DNA of 36,557 nucleotides from a virus. Position numbers and translations under genes: made by a program. How positions within the stretch are numbered: the stretch's first letter is position 1; every line of letters begins with the position of its first letter. The notes below the pieces were generated by a model. The model saw nothing but the letters and a program-made list of their open reading frames with translations, ran no database searches and was not told where the DNA came from. The stretch is taken from the IMG/VR virus record IMGVR_UViG_3300023284_000638, positions 1 to 36,557 of that record; one strand, written 5' to 3'. Below are positions 1 through 7,226 of the stretch, one piece after another.

Positions 1-144
1 GCGAAGTCAGCAGTAATGCCTAATGCTTCCATCTTTTCAGTGAAGCCTTCCGCAGTCATTAAGCCCTTATTAGCTGCCTTAATTTCCGCCTGCACAGTTT
101 CTAAAGCTTCTTTTTTTCCAGCTTTAACTTCTGCTTTTGTTTGT
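1..144. repeat. Terminal direct repeat, left copy (contig overlap)
   Basis: These 144 bases are identical to the last 144 bases of the window. The repeat lies inside the coding sequence of the scaffold domain of the capsid protein, and reading through it joins the two gene parts in frame. It is therefore best read as an assembly overlap of a circular or circularly permuted genome, giving a unit length of 36,413 bp. A true short terminal repeat cannot be excluded from sequence alone. Confidence 0.95.
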
Positions 145-188
145 TCGGCTACTTTCTCAAGTAATGCCGCCAATTCTTTTTCATCCAT
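1..188 (-). CDS. Major capsid protein, N-terminal scaffold part (continues at 36557)
   Basis: This is the 5' end of the HK97-like major capsid gene, which continues across the circular join into the right end of the window. The ATG at 188 opens with MDEKELAALLEK, followed by a charged helical stretch rich in Glu, Lys and Ala. That is typical of the delta (scaffold) domain which prohead protease removes. The ATG lies 30 bp downstream of the protease stop, in the usual protease-then-capsid order. Joined across the repeat, this reading frame alone would encode about 119 residues before a stop at 36242. A single base added in the A run at 36289-36292 restores a protein of about 405 residues. Confidence 0.85.
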   Translation of the reverse strand, partial: MDEKELAALLEKVAEQTKAEVKAGKKEALETVQAEIKAANKGLMTAEGFTEKMEALGITADF

Positions 189-199
189 CTTATTAAAAT

Positions 200-255
200 T
201 TGTAAGTTCAAAATTTATTTACACAAAGCTAAAATCATTAATCTGATCAAGAATA
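200..255 (-). promoter_or_regulatory. Candidate promoter for the capsid gene
   Basis: On the minus strand the last codons of the protease gene contain TAGCTTTG at 231-224, an exact match to the Bacteroidota -7 pattern TAnnTTTG. A TTG lies 16 bases upstream, shorter than the usual 19 to 21. A start just after it would give a short leader before the capsid ATG at 188. Strong separate expression of capsid is common, but the poor spacing keeps this tentative. Confidence 0.3.
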
Positions 256-1043
256 TTCACATCCTTACCCGACCCTTTAGCCAGAGCGGATTTGCTAAGT
301 GCTTCCATTTCGTTAATCATTTGCTTAATCTGTCTTAGCTGAATACTGAAATCGTAAAGTGTAGCGTCTGATTGTTTACCGCTCTTAAGCTGCTTTTCGA
401 TTAAAGATATTTTACTGTTTAATGCTACTTTCTGAAGTTCTACGTTTCCAGACTTAACACCTAAGAAAGGCGTTAATTCATTGGCCCCTATGGCTACCGT
501 AGATCCTTCGAATAATTCAATTTCTTTCACCAGGTATAAAAACCCTGCTTTCTGCGCGTCCTCTGGATTTATCAGGGTATCTAATACCTTTTCAAATTCC
601 TCTGACTCTTCATCAATAAAGTGAAGATCTAAGTATCTAAATCCGATAGAATGATTATCAAAAATACCTTCTTGATAATTAATAAGGGTATCCACGCCTA
701 GCGTAGACTTACTCATTCTAGTCTCAAAATATATACCCTTAAGCCCGTCTATTTCTGTCTCTTCTAGCACCTGTATTTTACCTGGTAATCTTCTTAGGTC
801 ATGATTCATTGCATGCTTAATCTTTCTGATAGCGCTAGAATCTACACCGTGTTGCTCAATCGAGTTTTTAGCAGCCCCCATGACAAGTACATCAAAATCT
901 GAATCAAAGAAGTTGAACGTATTAAAAAATCCTGTAACTACACGTTTATTGAAATCTATATCATGAATGGACTTTTGCATCATGCCTATAGATTTCACTT
1001 TGTACTCTATATTCAGCTTATCATCTTTAGTCATCGGTTCCAT
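219..1043 (-). CDS. Prohead protease (HK97 gp4-like, peptidase U35)
   Basis: A 274-residue serine protease expected to mature the procapsid by cutting the scaffold domain from the capsid protein. Its N-terminal half has the U35 signatures: a histidine in the KHAMNHD segment (H77 or H81, the latter followed by Asp and a later Pro-Gly) and a serine in NHSIGFR (about S132), with a second conserved-looking EGSTVAIGAN stretch near residue 190. The C-terminal 80 residues are helical and charged. It sits directly between portal and capsid genes, the canonical position. The ATG at 1043 overlaps the small gene upstream by 17 bp; a second ATG at 1034 is possible. Confidence 0.9.
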   Translation of the reverse strand: MEPMTKDDKLNIEYKVKSIGMMQKSIHDIDFNKRVVTGFFNTFNFFDSDFDVLVMGAAKNSIEQHGVDSSAIRKIKHAMNHDLRRLPGKIQVLEETEIDGLKGIYFETRMSKSTLGVDTLINYQEGIFDNHSIGFRYLDLHFIDEESEEFEKVLDTLINPEDAQKAGFLYLVKEIELFEGSTVAIGANELTPFLGVKSGNVELQKVALNSKISLIEKQLKSGKQSDATLYDFSIQLRQIKQMINEMEALSKSALAKGSGKDVNILDQINDFSFV

Positions 1044-1191
1044 TACTCTGTTTTGTAGTGTTAAAAATAATCATCGCGATAGCTTGTCTCTGTTCAGTAT
1101 CTGGAAACTCTAAGATAGCGTTAAAATCAGATATAAACCTAACCAAGTAACTACTAAATGCTTCATTCTCATTGGGCCTAGGTAGAATCAT
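1027..1191 (-). CDS. Small conserved phage protein between portal and protease
   Basis: A 54-residue reading frame filling the gap between portal and protease. It starts MILPRPNENEAFSSYL and contains EFPDTEQRQAIAM. This resembles a short motif found beside or at the front of many prohead proteases (P-x-P-x-x-x-E ... FPDxxQRxAV), though here the final part is unusual. Start and stop fit tightly: the ATG is 3 bp after the portal stop and the stop overlaps the protease start by 17 bp, which suggests translational coupling. Function is unknown; a role in prohead assembly is inferred only from position. Confidence 0.7.
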   Translation of the reverse strand: MILPRPNENEAFSSYLVRFISDFNAILEFPDTEQRQAIAMIIFNTTKQSNGTDD

Positions 1192-1194
1192 AAT

Positions 1195-2460
1195 CTATTT
1201 TTCGAAAAATCCTAGTTTCTGTAGCTCTATTTTATACTCATCAATCGTTATAACTTGATCAGCTAACGCCCTTGATAGTGCGGTTACCGTCATAGTGAGT
1301 ACTGCTGTCTGATCTTTCCTATCTTTCTGAAATATTGGCAAGTGATCAAACGTACCTACTATATGATAAGGCTTTTTATCTGTTTGAAATTTCAAATTAA
1401 AAGCATCTATCCTCTCCTGTGCCTCTGGAATGATACTGTTTTGATACCAAGATTTTTCAGCCTGCTTTTTGTTTTCTCCAAATAAGGTAGGCCCTTTTTC
1501 AAATACTAATAGTTCCGGGGGGTAGTTGTATGCCTCTGCTATCTTAATAGCATCCTCTTTGATCTCCTCGAATAGTTTCAATTTGTCAATATCTATGCCC
1601 ATCTTCTGCCATTTTAGGGCCATGTTTGTAATGATTATCTGATTTTGATGACCTTGCAGACCGTACCCTCTGTAGTCCTGCTGTATTTTGTCTCTCTCTT
1701 TGTCGTCTATAGGAATTGTAGACCCTATCCCGTCCTTATTATCATTACTCAATATGCCTAAAGCGCCTCTATTGAGTATCATTATGCCTCTAGCTTCGTA
1801 AGCTGCTATGATATTCCTAAGAGGATGAGAGAGGGAAAGTAATTTAGACTCACCTTTTAAAAGCGTTTCATCCTGCGCCCTAATATTAGTCCTGTTATCG
1901 TTAAGATGTATTATTTGTTCTGATGGAATGTCACTTCGTTTGCCGTCAAACGTATACAGATAATCTACGTCCGGCTCTTCAGTCTCCATGAAATATTTCG
2001 TATCTGACTTATAGTCTATCTTCATGAATTCATCCGATAGCGTATACATTGCTTTGGCGTTTTCAGGTTTCATGCCTACGCCAAAGAATAAGTAATCATA
2101 CTCATTGCCGTAAATGTCATGAAATAGATTAGTCTGCTTAATGAATTCTATAGTGCTTTGAAACCAATTAGGTTTTTTTAATAGTCTTGATAGATTGTTG
2201 TCAACTTCTTCACCACTCTTTTTATTGACGACTTTGATTATAATGTTAGCATGTGCTGAAGCTCGTTTATTAAGAATAGAGGCTACTTCTGGAATTAACA
2301 TAGCATCGTTTAGATCTACGTCACCAGGCTTTGCGTTTATCCCGTACCACCAACCGCCCTGGAATTTATTTATACTGGTATTCGTGAACCTTCTTATGAT
2401 CTGATGTTTGACGCTAGAAAATCCCTTTCCTATGTCTTTTAGGCTGTAGTCAAGTCTCAT
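1195..2460 (-). CDS. Portal protein
   Basis: A 421-residue portal protein, forming the ring at the capsid vertex through which DNA enters and to which the tail attaches. Evidence is the order large terminase, this gene, protease, capsid, and a sequence of the HK97/SPP1-type portal class: an N-terminal part with NDAMLIPEVASILNKRA (repeated in many portals as the start of the fold), a mid-region GESKLLSL, and a C-terminal ring segment with EEIKEDAIKIAEAYNYPPELL, where a proline-rich turn after the long helix is typical. Length is normal. R1 lies upstream, its core ending about 25 bp before this ATG. Confidence 0.88.
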   Translation of the reverse strand: MRLDYSLKDIGKGFSSVKHQIIRRFTNTSINKFQGGWWYGINAKPGDVDLNDAMLIPEVASILNKRASAHANIIIKVVNKKSGEEVDNNLSRLLKKPNWFQSTIEFIKQTNLFHDIYGNEYDYLFFGVGMKPENAKAMYTLSDEFMKIDYKSDTKYFMETEEPDVDYLYTFDGKRSDIPSEQIIHLNDNRTNIRAQDETLLKGESKLLSLSHPLRNIIAAYEARGIMILNRGALGILSNDNKDGIGSTIPIDDKERDKIQQDYRGYGLQGHQNQIIITNMALKWQKMGIDIDKLKLFEEIKEDAIKIAEAYNYPPELLVFEKGPTLFGENKKQAEKSWYQNSIIPEAQERIDAFNLKFQTDKKPYHIVGTFDHLPIFQKDRKDQTAVLTMTVTALSRALADQVITIDEYKIELQKLGFFEK

Positions 2461-2485
2461 ATCGTAAATTTAAACATTTAAAATC

Positions 2486-2775
2486 AAAAAAATAATTTTA
2501 TAAAAGTTTGAAAAAGTTAGTGTTCAAATAGTGCCTATACTCTCTCTAGGCGCAGATTTTTTCACTCAAAAAATATCGTTTTCAAAAAGCTTCAAAAATT
2601 TTCATTTTATTTTCTCGAAAAAATTCATTTTAAAAAGTGCCATTTAAAGGCTGTAGACAGCGATTTTTGACTACTTTTTGAGAAAAGTTTTTAAACTTTT
2701 AGTTTTTTCTCGCTAGCAAATACTTTTGTTCGAAAGGCTAAAAGGTGTCGTTTAAAGGCTGTAGACAGCGATTTT
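2486..2775 (+). repeat. Dispersed element R1 (between large terminase and portal)
   Basis: This non-coding stretch fills the whole gap between the terminase stop and the portal start. Its core, 2486-2717, is 232 bp like the other copies. The right inverted-repeat arm (AAACTTTTAGTTTTTTCTCG, then CTAGC) is intact, while the left arm is degraded and keeps only TAAAAGTTTGAAAAAGTTA. The motif starting GTGCC and continuing TTTAAAGGCTGTAGACAGCG occurs at 2637 and again, as GTGTCG then the same, at 2745-2775, abutting the terminase stop. Central differences from R2, R4 and R5 are few. Confidence 0.85.
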
Positions 2776-3978
2776 CTACACTGTTAATCCTTCCATTATT
2801 GCCGCATATCTTGTAGCATCCCATAAATGATTATATCCATCTACTGGCTCATTCAAGCTTATGCCATTTACTTTCTTCCATTTATAATTTTCCTGCTCGT
2901 TTCTAAAATCTTCATCCTCGACTATGTGGAGCTTAAAACATTTCAACATATCTATTCCATACCTGATAGACCCATTGAATTTTTTAGCAGCGTATATCTT
3001 ATGATGCTTTCTTCTCATTGCTGATATCATACCCGCGTCATGGCTGTCTGCCCAGGCATGAAGCCCGGTTAAGTGCTGATCTAATACCTTCAGTAGCTCA
3101 TTAGCGTTTGGAGTTGGTGCATAGTGCAGCTTCTGTAGAAATAAATTGCCGCCTATCCTGCCTATCTTGACTAGTGCTGTAGGGTCGTTAGTGAATCCAA
3201 AATCTAGGCCATGATATATTAGCTCACATTCAGCAGGAAATTTATCTATCCATGTTACATGCTGAAATATTAATCCTTCTGGAACAGACCGCAAACCTAG
3301 CCCGTAAACGTTCCAATTGTATTCATCTGCTGTGCCTTGCTCTATGTTGAACGGGTGGGGCCTCCTGTCTTTTACTGGTAGGTGTCTGTCTTCAGGGTGC
3401 CAAGGCTCATAGGATAAAATCTTTACTTTCTCTGCATTGCTTATATGGGGATTATCTAAGAATGTGGTCCTTAATAGGCTTACATCATTCCTCTTTTCTA
3501 AATCATAGGCCCAATGTTTAGTAACTGATGGGTTGTAGTCGAACCACCATAATTTACGACACCTCATTTCGTACTGATTGAAGATCTCTTTATCTATATC
3601 TAGCACCTCGTTCATCCAAAAATAGTCAGATCCCGAACCATGGACCTTAGACACTGCATCAGCACCCAGGAGGTTTATAGTATTGCCAAATAGATTGAAC
3701 CTGTTTAATTCCTTACGTCCTGCACTAGGAGAGGGTATGCCAAACATGGGAAACCGCCTGTCGAAATCTTCGAAGAGTGTTGTTTTAAAACTGTTGTATG
3801 TCTCCTTGACTATATGGATAGTGGCTCTTCGTTCTATCTTAGTACATATGTAAATAAGAAAGTCTACTGATGACCACGTTTTGCCGGATCTACTAGATCC
3901 TTCTAGCATAACGCCACGCTTGCCAGAGTGTAGCTCATTACATAAATGAATTAAATTAGGGTTGATGACCTTAGACAT
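2776..3978 (-). CDS. terL: Terminase large subunit (Terminase_3, PBSX-like)
   Basis: A 400-residue packaging motor with ATPase and nuclease domains. The Walker A motif is GSSRSGKT at residues 27-34, and a hydrophobic strand ending in an acidic residue (YFWMNE, near 117-122) fits Walker B. The RNase H-like nuclease domain begins around residue 255 with YHGLDFGFTNDPTALV. A later WADSHDAG and the terminal NHLWDATRYA supply the remaining acidic residues. Length is normal for the family. The ATG lies only 2 bp from the edge of R2, and a candidate promoter overlaps that edge, so expression is probably controlled from R2. The small subunit lies upstream but is separated by one gene and two R elements. 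Confidence 0.93.
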   Translation of the reverse strand: MSKVINPNLIHLCNELHSGKRGVMLEGSSRSGKTWSSVDFLIYICTKIERRATIHIVKETYNSFKTTLFEDFDRRFPMFGIPSPSAGRKELNRFNLFGNTINLLGADAVSKVHGSGSDYFWMNEVLDIDKEIFNQYEMRCRKLWWFDYNPSVTKHWAYDLEKRNDVSLLRTTFLDNPHISNAEKVKILSYEPWHPEDRHLPVKDRRPHPFNIEQGTADEYNWNVYGLGLRSVPEGLIFQHVTWIDKFPAECELIYHGLDFGFTNDPTALVKIGRIGGNLFLQKLHYAPTPNANELLKVLDQHLTGLHAWADSHDAGMISAMRRKHHKIYAAKKFNGSIRYGIDMLKCFKLHIVEDEDFRNEQENYKWKKVNGISLNEPVDGYNHLWDATRYAAIMEGLTV

Positions 3979-3979
3979 A

Positions 3980-4315
3980 AAAGAAAATCAAAAGTAAAAG
4001 TTTGCAAAAGTTACTGTTCAAATAGTGCCTCTACTGTACTGAATTGGCTATTATTTCGTTTAAAAATTATCGTTTTCAAAAAGCTTCAAAAAATTTCATT
4101 TTATTTTCTCGAAAAAATTCATTTTAAAAAGTGCCGTTTAAAGGCTGTAGGCAGCGATTTTTGACTACTTTTTAAGAAAAGTTTTTAAACTTTTGGTTTT
4201 TTGTCGCTAGCAAATACTTTTGCTCGAAAGCCTAAAAGGTGCTGTTTGCAGTGAGTAGAGGCACTATTTTAGTCTTATGGATTTATAAACTTTTAGTTTT
4301 TTTCAGAAAGTTTTT
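3980..4315 (+). repeat. Dispersed element R2, with inverted partial copy
   Basis: The core is 3980-4211, again about 232 bp. Bases 4060-4143 are identical to the matching blocks in R4 and R5. The right arm reads AAACTTTTGGTTTTTTGTCG then CTAGC; the left arm is degraded. After the core comes the conserved flank (CAAATACTTTTGCTCGAAAG), then at 4242-4303 an inverted partial copy of an element's left end, recognised by TAGAGGCACTATTTTAG and AAACTTTTAGTTTTTTT. The element reaches almost to the terminase ATG. Confidence 0.88.
3989..4022 (-). promoter_or_regulatory. Candidate promoter for terL inside R2
   Basis: On the minus strand TACTTTTG (3996-3989) matches the Bacteroidota -7 pattern TAnnTTTG, and TTTG at 4022-4019 is a possible -33 box. 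The spacing is 22 bases, one more than usual. The implied leader would be only a few bases long before the ATG at 3978. This part of R2 differs from the other copies, so it may have been adapted as a promoter. Confidence 0.35.
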
Positions 4316-4370
4316 TGATCCGGTGTAAATGTAACGAAAAAATTAAGAAGCCTTGTAGATCTGGTCGATC

Positions 4371-4379
4371 TGTGGATAA
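4371..4379. other. Perfect DnaA-box sequence between R2 and R3
   Basis: TGTGGATAA is the exact complement of the DnaA consensus TTATCCACA. It lies in the spacer between the two tandem R elements. A single 9-mer match is expected fairly often by chance in a genome of this size, so this is weak evidence of an origin by itself. Confidence 0.3.
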
Positions 4380-4389
4380 GATTTACTAT

Positions 4390-4700
4390 AAATAATAATC
4401 GAACAGAATATTTTTCTAGCGAGAAAAAACTAAAAGTTTGAAAAAGTAGCTACCTAAATAGTGCCTCTATTGACTTCAAACAGCGATAATTAAGGTTAAG
4501 AATTTCGGTTTTGAAAAACGATCGAAAAATATTTTTTTTAATTCGTGAAAAAATTCATTTTAAAAAGTGCCGTTTAAAGGCTGTAGGCAGCGATTTTTGA
4601 CACTTTTTTGAGAAAAGTTTTTAAACTTTTAGTTTTTTCTCGCTAGCAAATACTTTTACTCGATAGTCGAAAAAGTGCTGTTTAAGAGACGTGAGGGCAT
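4390..4700 (+). repeat. Dispersed element R3
   Basis: The core is 4416-4647, exactly 232 bp, bounded by a perfect 24-bp inverted repeat (4416-4439 and 4623-4646) that starts CTAGCGAGAAAAAACTAAAA. The centre has diverged from the other copies (about 4500-4550), but the motifs GTGCCGTTTAAAGGCTGTAG and CAGCGATTTTTGAC remain. Homology with R5 extends beyond the arms on both sides: AATAATAATCGA on the left, and the terminator with GGGCATAAA on the right. Confidence 0.88.
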
Positions 4701-4704
4701 AAAG

Positions 4705-4730
4705 AAAGCCCTGAAATCTATCAGGGCTTT
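4705..4730 (-). terminator. Intrinsic terminator after the exported protein gene
   Basis: A perfect 10-bp stem (AAAGCCCTGA / TCAGGGCTTT) with a 6-base loop, followed on the minus strand by TCTTTATGCC. It lies just downstream of the gene ending at 4752 and upstream of R3 and terL, so it should separate early or packaging transcripts from terL transcription. The stem is symmetrical and could act on either strand. Confidence 0.75.
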
Positions 4731-4751
4731 GTCATCTTTCGATATTGATTA

Positions 4752-5183
4752 CTAACATGAAGAGATTACATGTCGGTGTTGAACCCTTCGTAACCTCCGA
4801 TACGCTGTGTTTTGGTTCTGTCGATCTGTGTCGAATTTCGTCATTAAGGTTTCCTTGTTAAGCCAATCACTTCTATGATCATCATTGTAAATCGATAAAT
4901 AAAAAGGCTGTAGATAATCCTTATCATACGTATAATCAAAGGAGCCTACAGTAGTAACCGTAATTACGTCTTTTGATATTCCATTTATTATTGGTTCTAT
5001 GTCATTGACTTTAGAAGTCAATATAACATCGGTTACGATTGCCTCTACTTCCGATAAATTGGCTAATTCAATGGCCCCGATATCTACATCAGTGGCCTTT
5101 TCGATTACACAGGCATTAGCTACACCTGCGCCTATAATTACAAATACGATCATAATAAATAGGGATATAAAATATTTTTTCAT
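4752..5183 (-). CDS. Predicted exported protein of unknown function (3' end possibly frameshifted)
   Basis: A 143-residue protein starting MKKYFISLFIMIVFVIIGAG, a clear signal peptide with a VANAC site that could be cut by signal peptidase I or act as a weak lipobox. The rest shows no family I recognise. The last 20 residues are Arg-rich (YRRLRRVQHRH) and written in codons such as CGG, AGG and CGA, unlike the rest. Removing one T from the run at 4810-4813 (an A run in the coding sense) would instead end the protein RIGGYEGFNTDM at 4766. It lies between the two terminase subunits; an envelope role such as superinfection exclusion is only a guess. Confidence 0.6.
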   Translation of the reverse strand: MKKYFISLFIMIVFVIIGAGVANACVIEKATDVDIGAIELANLSEVEAIVTDVILTSKVNDIEPIINGISKDVITVTTVGSFDYTYDKDYLQPFYLSIYNDDHRSDWLNKETLMTKFDTDRQNQNTAYRRLRRVQHRHVISSC

Positions 5184-5197
5184 GAAATAAATGTAGC

Positions 5198-5743
5198 CTA
5201 TTCTTTCTTACTATCCAAAACGTCAGGGAATGCATCCCCTACAATCTTTCTGTCATCGTCTACAGTCATATGAGTCTGTTCCCTTAAGCCTAGATCTCTG
5301 GCTATTATATTAGCATTCAATACCCCTGAAGCTGCGCCTTCGAACTTTTGAGAGTACATAGTACGCTCTATGCGCGCTATGACTTGTGAAAATTCCGTAT
5401 ATTCTGGATTGGTCTTGTAGTCTCTCAAACTATACATATCTAGATACAGCTCTAAGCTCTGCCACGTGTAAGCCCTCATATGTGGCATTTCTACGCGTTT
5501 AGCGTCCTTACCTTTCCAATCCAACACCATTATAGGGTTTGCATCATACATTTTAAAATACTCTTCAGCAGCCTTCCATAGTGTTTCAGGAGTGAATTTC
5601 TTACTTCTTCCATGCTTAAATCTTTGCTCCCAGATATGATTACCCTTAGTAAATTTTCCGTCTTTGTCTCTACCTTCTAATAGTGGAGGCTTCGTAATCG
5701 GCTTTTTTTTAGCCTTAATATTTGGTTTTTTTCGTGGTGGCAT
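5198..5743 (-). CDS. terS: Terminase small subunit
   Basis: A 181-residue DNA-recognition subunit of the packaging terminase. It opens with a very basic stretch (MPPRKKPNIKAKKKPITKPP), followed by a helical region with FTPETLWKAAEEYFKMYDANP and MPHMRAYTWQSLELYLDM, the pattern of helix-turn-helix gp3-like small terminases. The C-terminal part has YSQKFEGAASGVLNANIIARDLGL, the most recognisable block of this family. The start codon overlaps the stop of the upstream membrane-protein gene by one base, and the stop is 14 bp before the next start. It would bind the packaging site, for which R2 and R3 are nearby candidates. Confidence 0.85.
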   Translation of the reverse strand: MPPRKKPNIKAKKKPITKPPLLEGRDKDGKFTKGNHIWEQRFKHGRSKKFTPETLWKAAEEYFKMYDANPIMVLDWKGKDAKRVEMPHMRAYTWQSLELYLDMYSLRDYKTNPEYTEFSQVIARIERTMYSQKFEGAASGVLNANIIARDLGLREQTHMTVDDDRKIVGDAFPDVLDSKKE

Positions 5744-6054
5744 TATTTAAAAAATTGATACTTACAAAAAAGAGCTAAGTCTATTGTAAGTAATGATATC
5801 ATGACATAAAATATAATCATACTGTAGCTAAAAGAGGCTATAGTCAACATTATAAATACTAGATATGTTCTAGATTGTTTTATCAATTGTCGTTTTAGAC
5901 GATGATCATCAGTAAATATAGTCAATATAATGACTTCGACAATAAGGAATGAGACGATAATGAAAAACCCCGATAAGCCGCTAATATGTTCACCTGCTAC
6001 AGCAATCATTACCCCGGCTATAATTACAATCCAATTGTGCATTAAATATTTCAT
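5743..6054 (-). CDS. Small multi-pass membrane protein
   Basis: A 103-residue protein with about four hydrophobic segments (near 8-25, 27-46, 63-79 and 82-98) and a short basic loop (HRLKRQLIKQSR) between the second and third. No family is recognised. It overlaps the small terminase start by one base and is clearly in the same operon. Holins can look like this, but two better holin candidates lie at the end of the late region, so a different membrane role is as likely. Confidence 0.6.
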   Translation of the reverse strand: MKYLMHNWIVIIAGVMIAVAGEHISGLSGFFIIVSFLIVEVIILTIFTDDHRLKRQLIKQSRTYLVFIMLTIASFSYSMIIFYVMISLLTIDLALFCKYQFFK

Positions 6055-6071
6055 GTTATTTTTGTTTTAGT

Positions 6072-6136
6072 GGAGGAGGTAAGAGGTAGAGATAACAGGG
6101 AGTGTCAGCAAACCTGCTACCTCTGTGGTAGTCCTC
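6072..6136 (-). other. Long inverted repeat / RNA hairpin
   Basis: The gap between two genes contains AGAGGTAG (6082-6089) and CTACCTCT (6117-6124), with CAGG/CCTG nested inside and GAGGA/TCCTC outside, forming a long interrupted stem. It has no U tract on the minus strand, so it is not a simple terminator. It may be an RNA processing or regulatory hairpin in the early operon upstream of the membrane protein and small terminase. Confidence 0.55.
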
Positions 6137-6168
6137 TTAAGCCCCAAATATAGTTATTTATATGGCAA

Positions 6169-6483
6169 TTAAAATTTTGCTCCTTCACTACTAAATGATG
6201 GCCCACCCGTTTTTTTAGGTTTTATCGCCTTATTGACACCATCTGACATTTTTTCTAATGTCTCTTCATCTATCCAAATAGAATCTGGTTTAGTTGTTTC
6301 TCCTTTCTTCATTTTAGGCTGTATTGAATATCTTCTACATCCGTTTAACCATAAAGCACTACAGTCAATAATCCCCGTGAAGTCACTTACTTTATCTTTA
6401 ACTTCATCTCCATTGTCAAATTCAAAATCTACTATCATAATAATATTGTTTGTTATTGAAGCATTGTTTAAGCCACGCCTCAT
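6169..6483 (-). CDS. Conserved small phage protein (D-F-x-G-I ... W-L-x-G-C-x-R-Y type)
   Basis: Up to 104 residues. The central segment, GDEVKDKVSDFTGIIDCSAL followed by WLNGCRRYSIQP and WIDEETLEK, matches a small family common in phages and prophages, in which a short beta-barrel-like core is followed by W(F/I)DE. Its function is not known. The first ATG overlaps nothing upstream, but the family core suggests that the internal ATG at 6438 (MIVDFEFDNGDE) is the true start, giving 89 residues. It lies between the VRR-NUC nuclease and the membrane protein. Confidence 0.65.
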   Translation of the reverse strand: MRRGLNNASITNNIIMIVDFEFDNGDEVKDKVSDFTGIIDCSALWLNGCRRYSIQPKMKKGETTKPDSIWIDEETLEKMSDGVNKAIKPKKTGGPSFSSEGAKF

Positions 6484-6494
6484 AGCTTTACTAA

Positions 6495-6842
6495 TTATAT
6501 TCTAATATATTTCTCAATTTCAAAATAGCAATCCTCAAAATTATCATGCACATCTACCCGGTAACCCTGCGCTCTTAGCTTATCATGTATTGCAAGCTGT
6601 TTTTTATCAATCTTACCTACTTCGTTTTTAAGCTCAATAAAGAATCCATGATACTTGCCCCTAGCCAGTGCCAGGAACATGTCAGGGATACCCGCTACTA
6701 CTCCCATAGACTTAAATTTAGTTGCTTCGATTATGTGCCGCTTTCCTCCGTTCGGTATATGGAAGAATAACTGCCTTAATTCGGGGTACTCATTCCAGAC
6801 CGCCTGAAATACTTCGCTTTGTATTTTTGCTTCGCTTTTCAT
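6495..6842 (-). CDS. VRR-NUC domain nuclease
   Basis: A 115-residue single-domain nuclease of the PD-(D/E)XK superfamily. Visible signatures are an early glutamate (E10) in the first helix, HIPNGGKRH, the motif GIPDMFLALARGKYHGFFIELKN giving D54, E70 and K72 as the catalytic set, then GKIDKKQ and a final Gly-Tyr strand. Stand-alone VRR-NUC proteins in phages are thought to act as structure-specific nucleases, for example on branched or recombination intermediates. The gene lies directly downstream of the iteron cluster, close to the primase/helicase. Confidence 0.88.
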   Translation of the reverse strand: MKSEAKIQSEVFQAVWNEYPELRQLFFHIPNGGKRHIIEATKFKSMGVVAGIPDMFLALARGKYHGFFIELKNEVGKIDKKQLAIHDKLRAQGYRVDVHDNFEDCYFEIEKYIRI

Positions 6843-6866
6843 GATTTCTAGTCTTTATTTTCTTGC

Positions 6867-7226
6867 TGTCACCAGTTGTCACCAGTTCAATTACTTTAAT
6901 GTATAGTGCTTAATCAATTAATAATCAGTTACTTATGAGTGCTGTCACCAGTGTCACCAGTAAAAAAGATAAAACTTTCTCTATCAGTATTAGAAAAAAA
7001 AGTAACATAAAAATTTTATCTAACATTATTTTTTATTCTGAGTTATAATCAAAAATTAATGGTGACAAGTGGTGACATTATATAATTATATTTAATATAT
7101 ATATAAGAACAGGTACAAACCGCGATTAATAGACCTTAGAGCAATGTGATAGAAAGTTAGAAAGAAATAATATAACTTTAAGATGTCACCAGTTACCCTT
7201 AATCCATCTGGTGACATCTGGTGACA
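6867..7226. other. Iteron cluster, probable replication origin
   Basis: Nine copies of the 10-mer TGTCACCAGT or its complement lie in this gene-free stretch: 6867-6876, 6877-6886, 6943-6952, 6952-6961 and 7184-7193 in one orientation, and 7059-7067 (shorter), 7068-7077, 7207-7216 and 7217-7226 in the other. Several are tandem pairs, with very AT-rich DNA between them. Clustered iterons next to the gene for a VapE-type replication protein (7338-9599) are typical of an origin. A reading frame at 7092-7310 crosses the iterons and is probably not a gene. The rest of 6843-7337 shows nothing else except an operator-like sequence at 6919-6935. Confidence 0.7.

Noticed and set aside
6082-6124. A tRNA gene in the hairpin region
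   Set aside because: The stem pattern does not give a cloverleaf with a T-arm, and no CCA-like or anticodon arrangement is visible.
6867-7226. CRISPR array
   Set aside because: Repeats are only 10 bp, occur in both orientations and have irregular spacing, so they are iterons.
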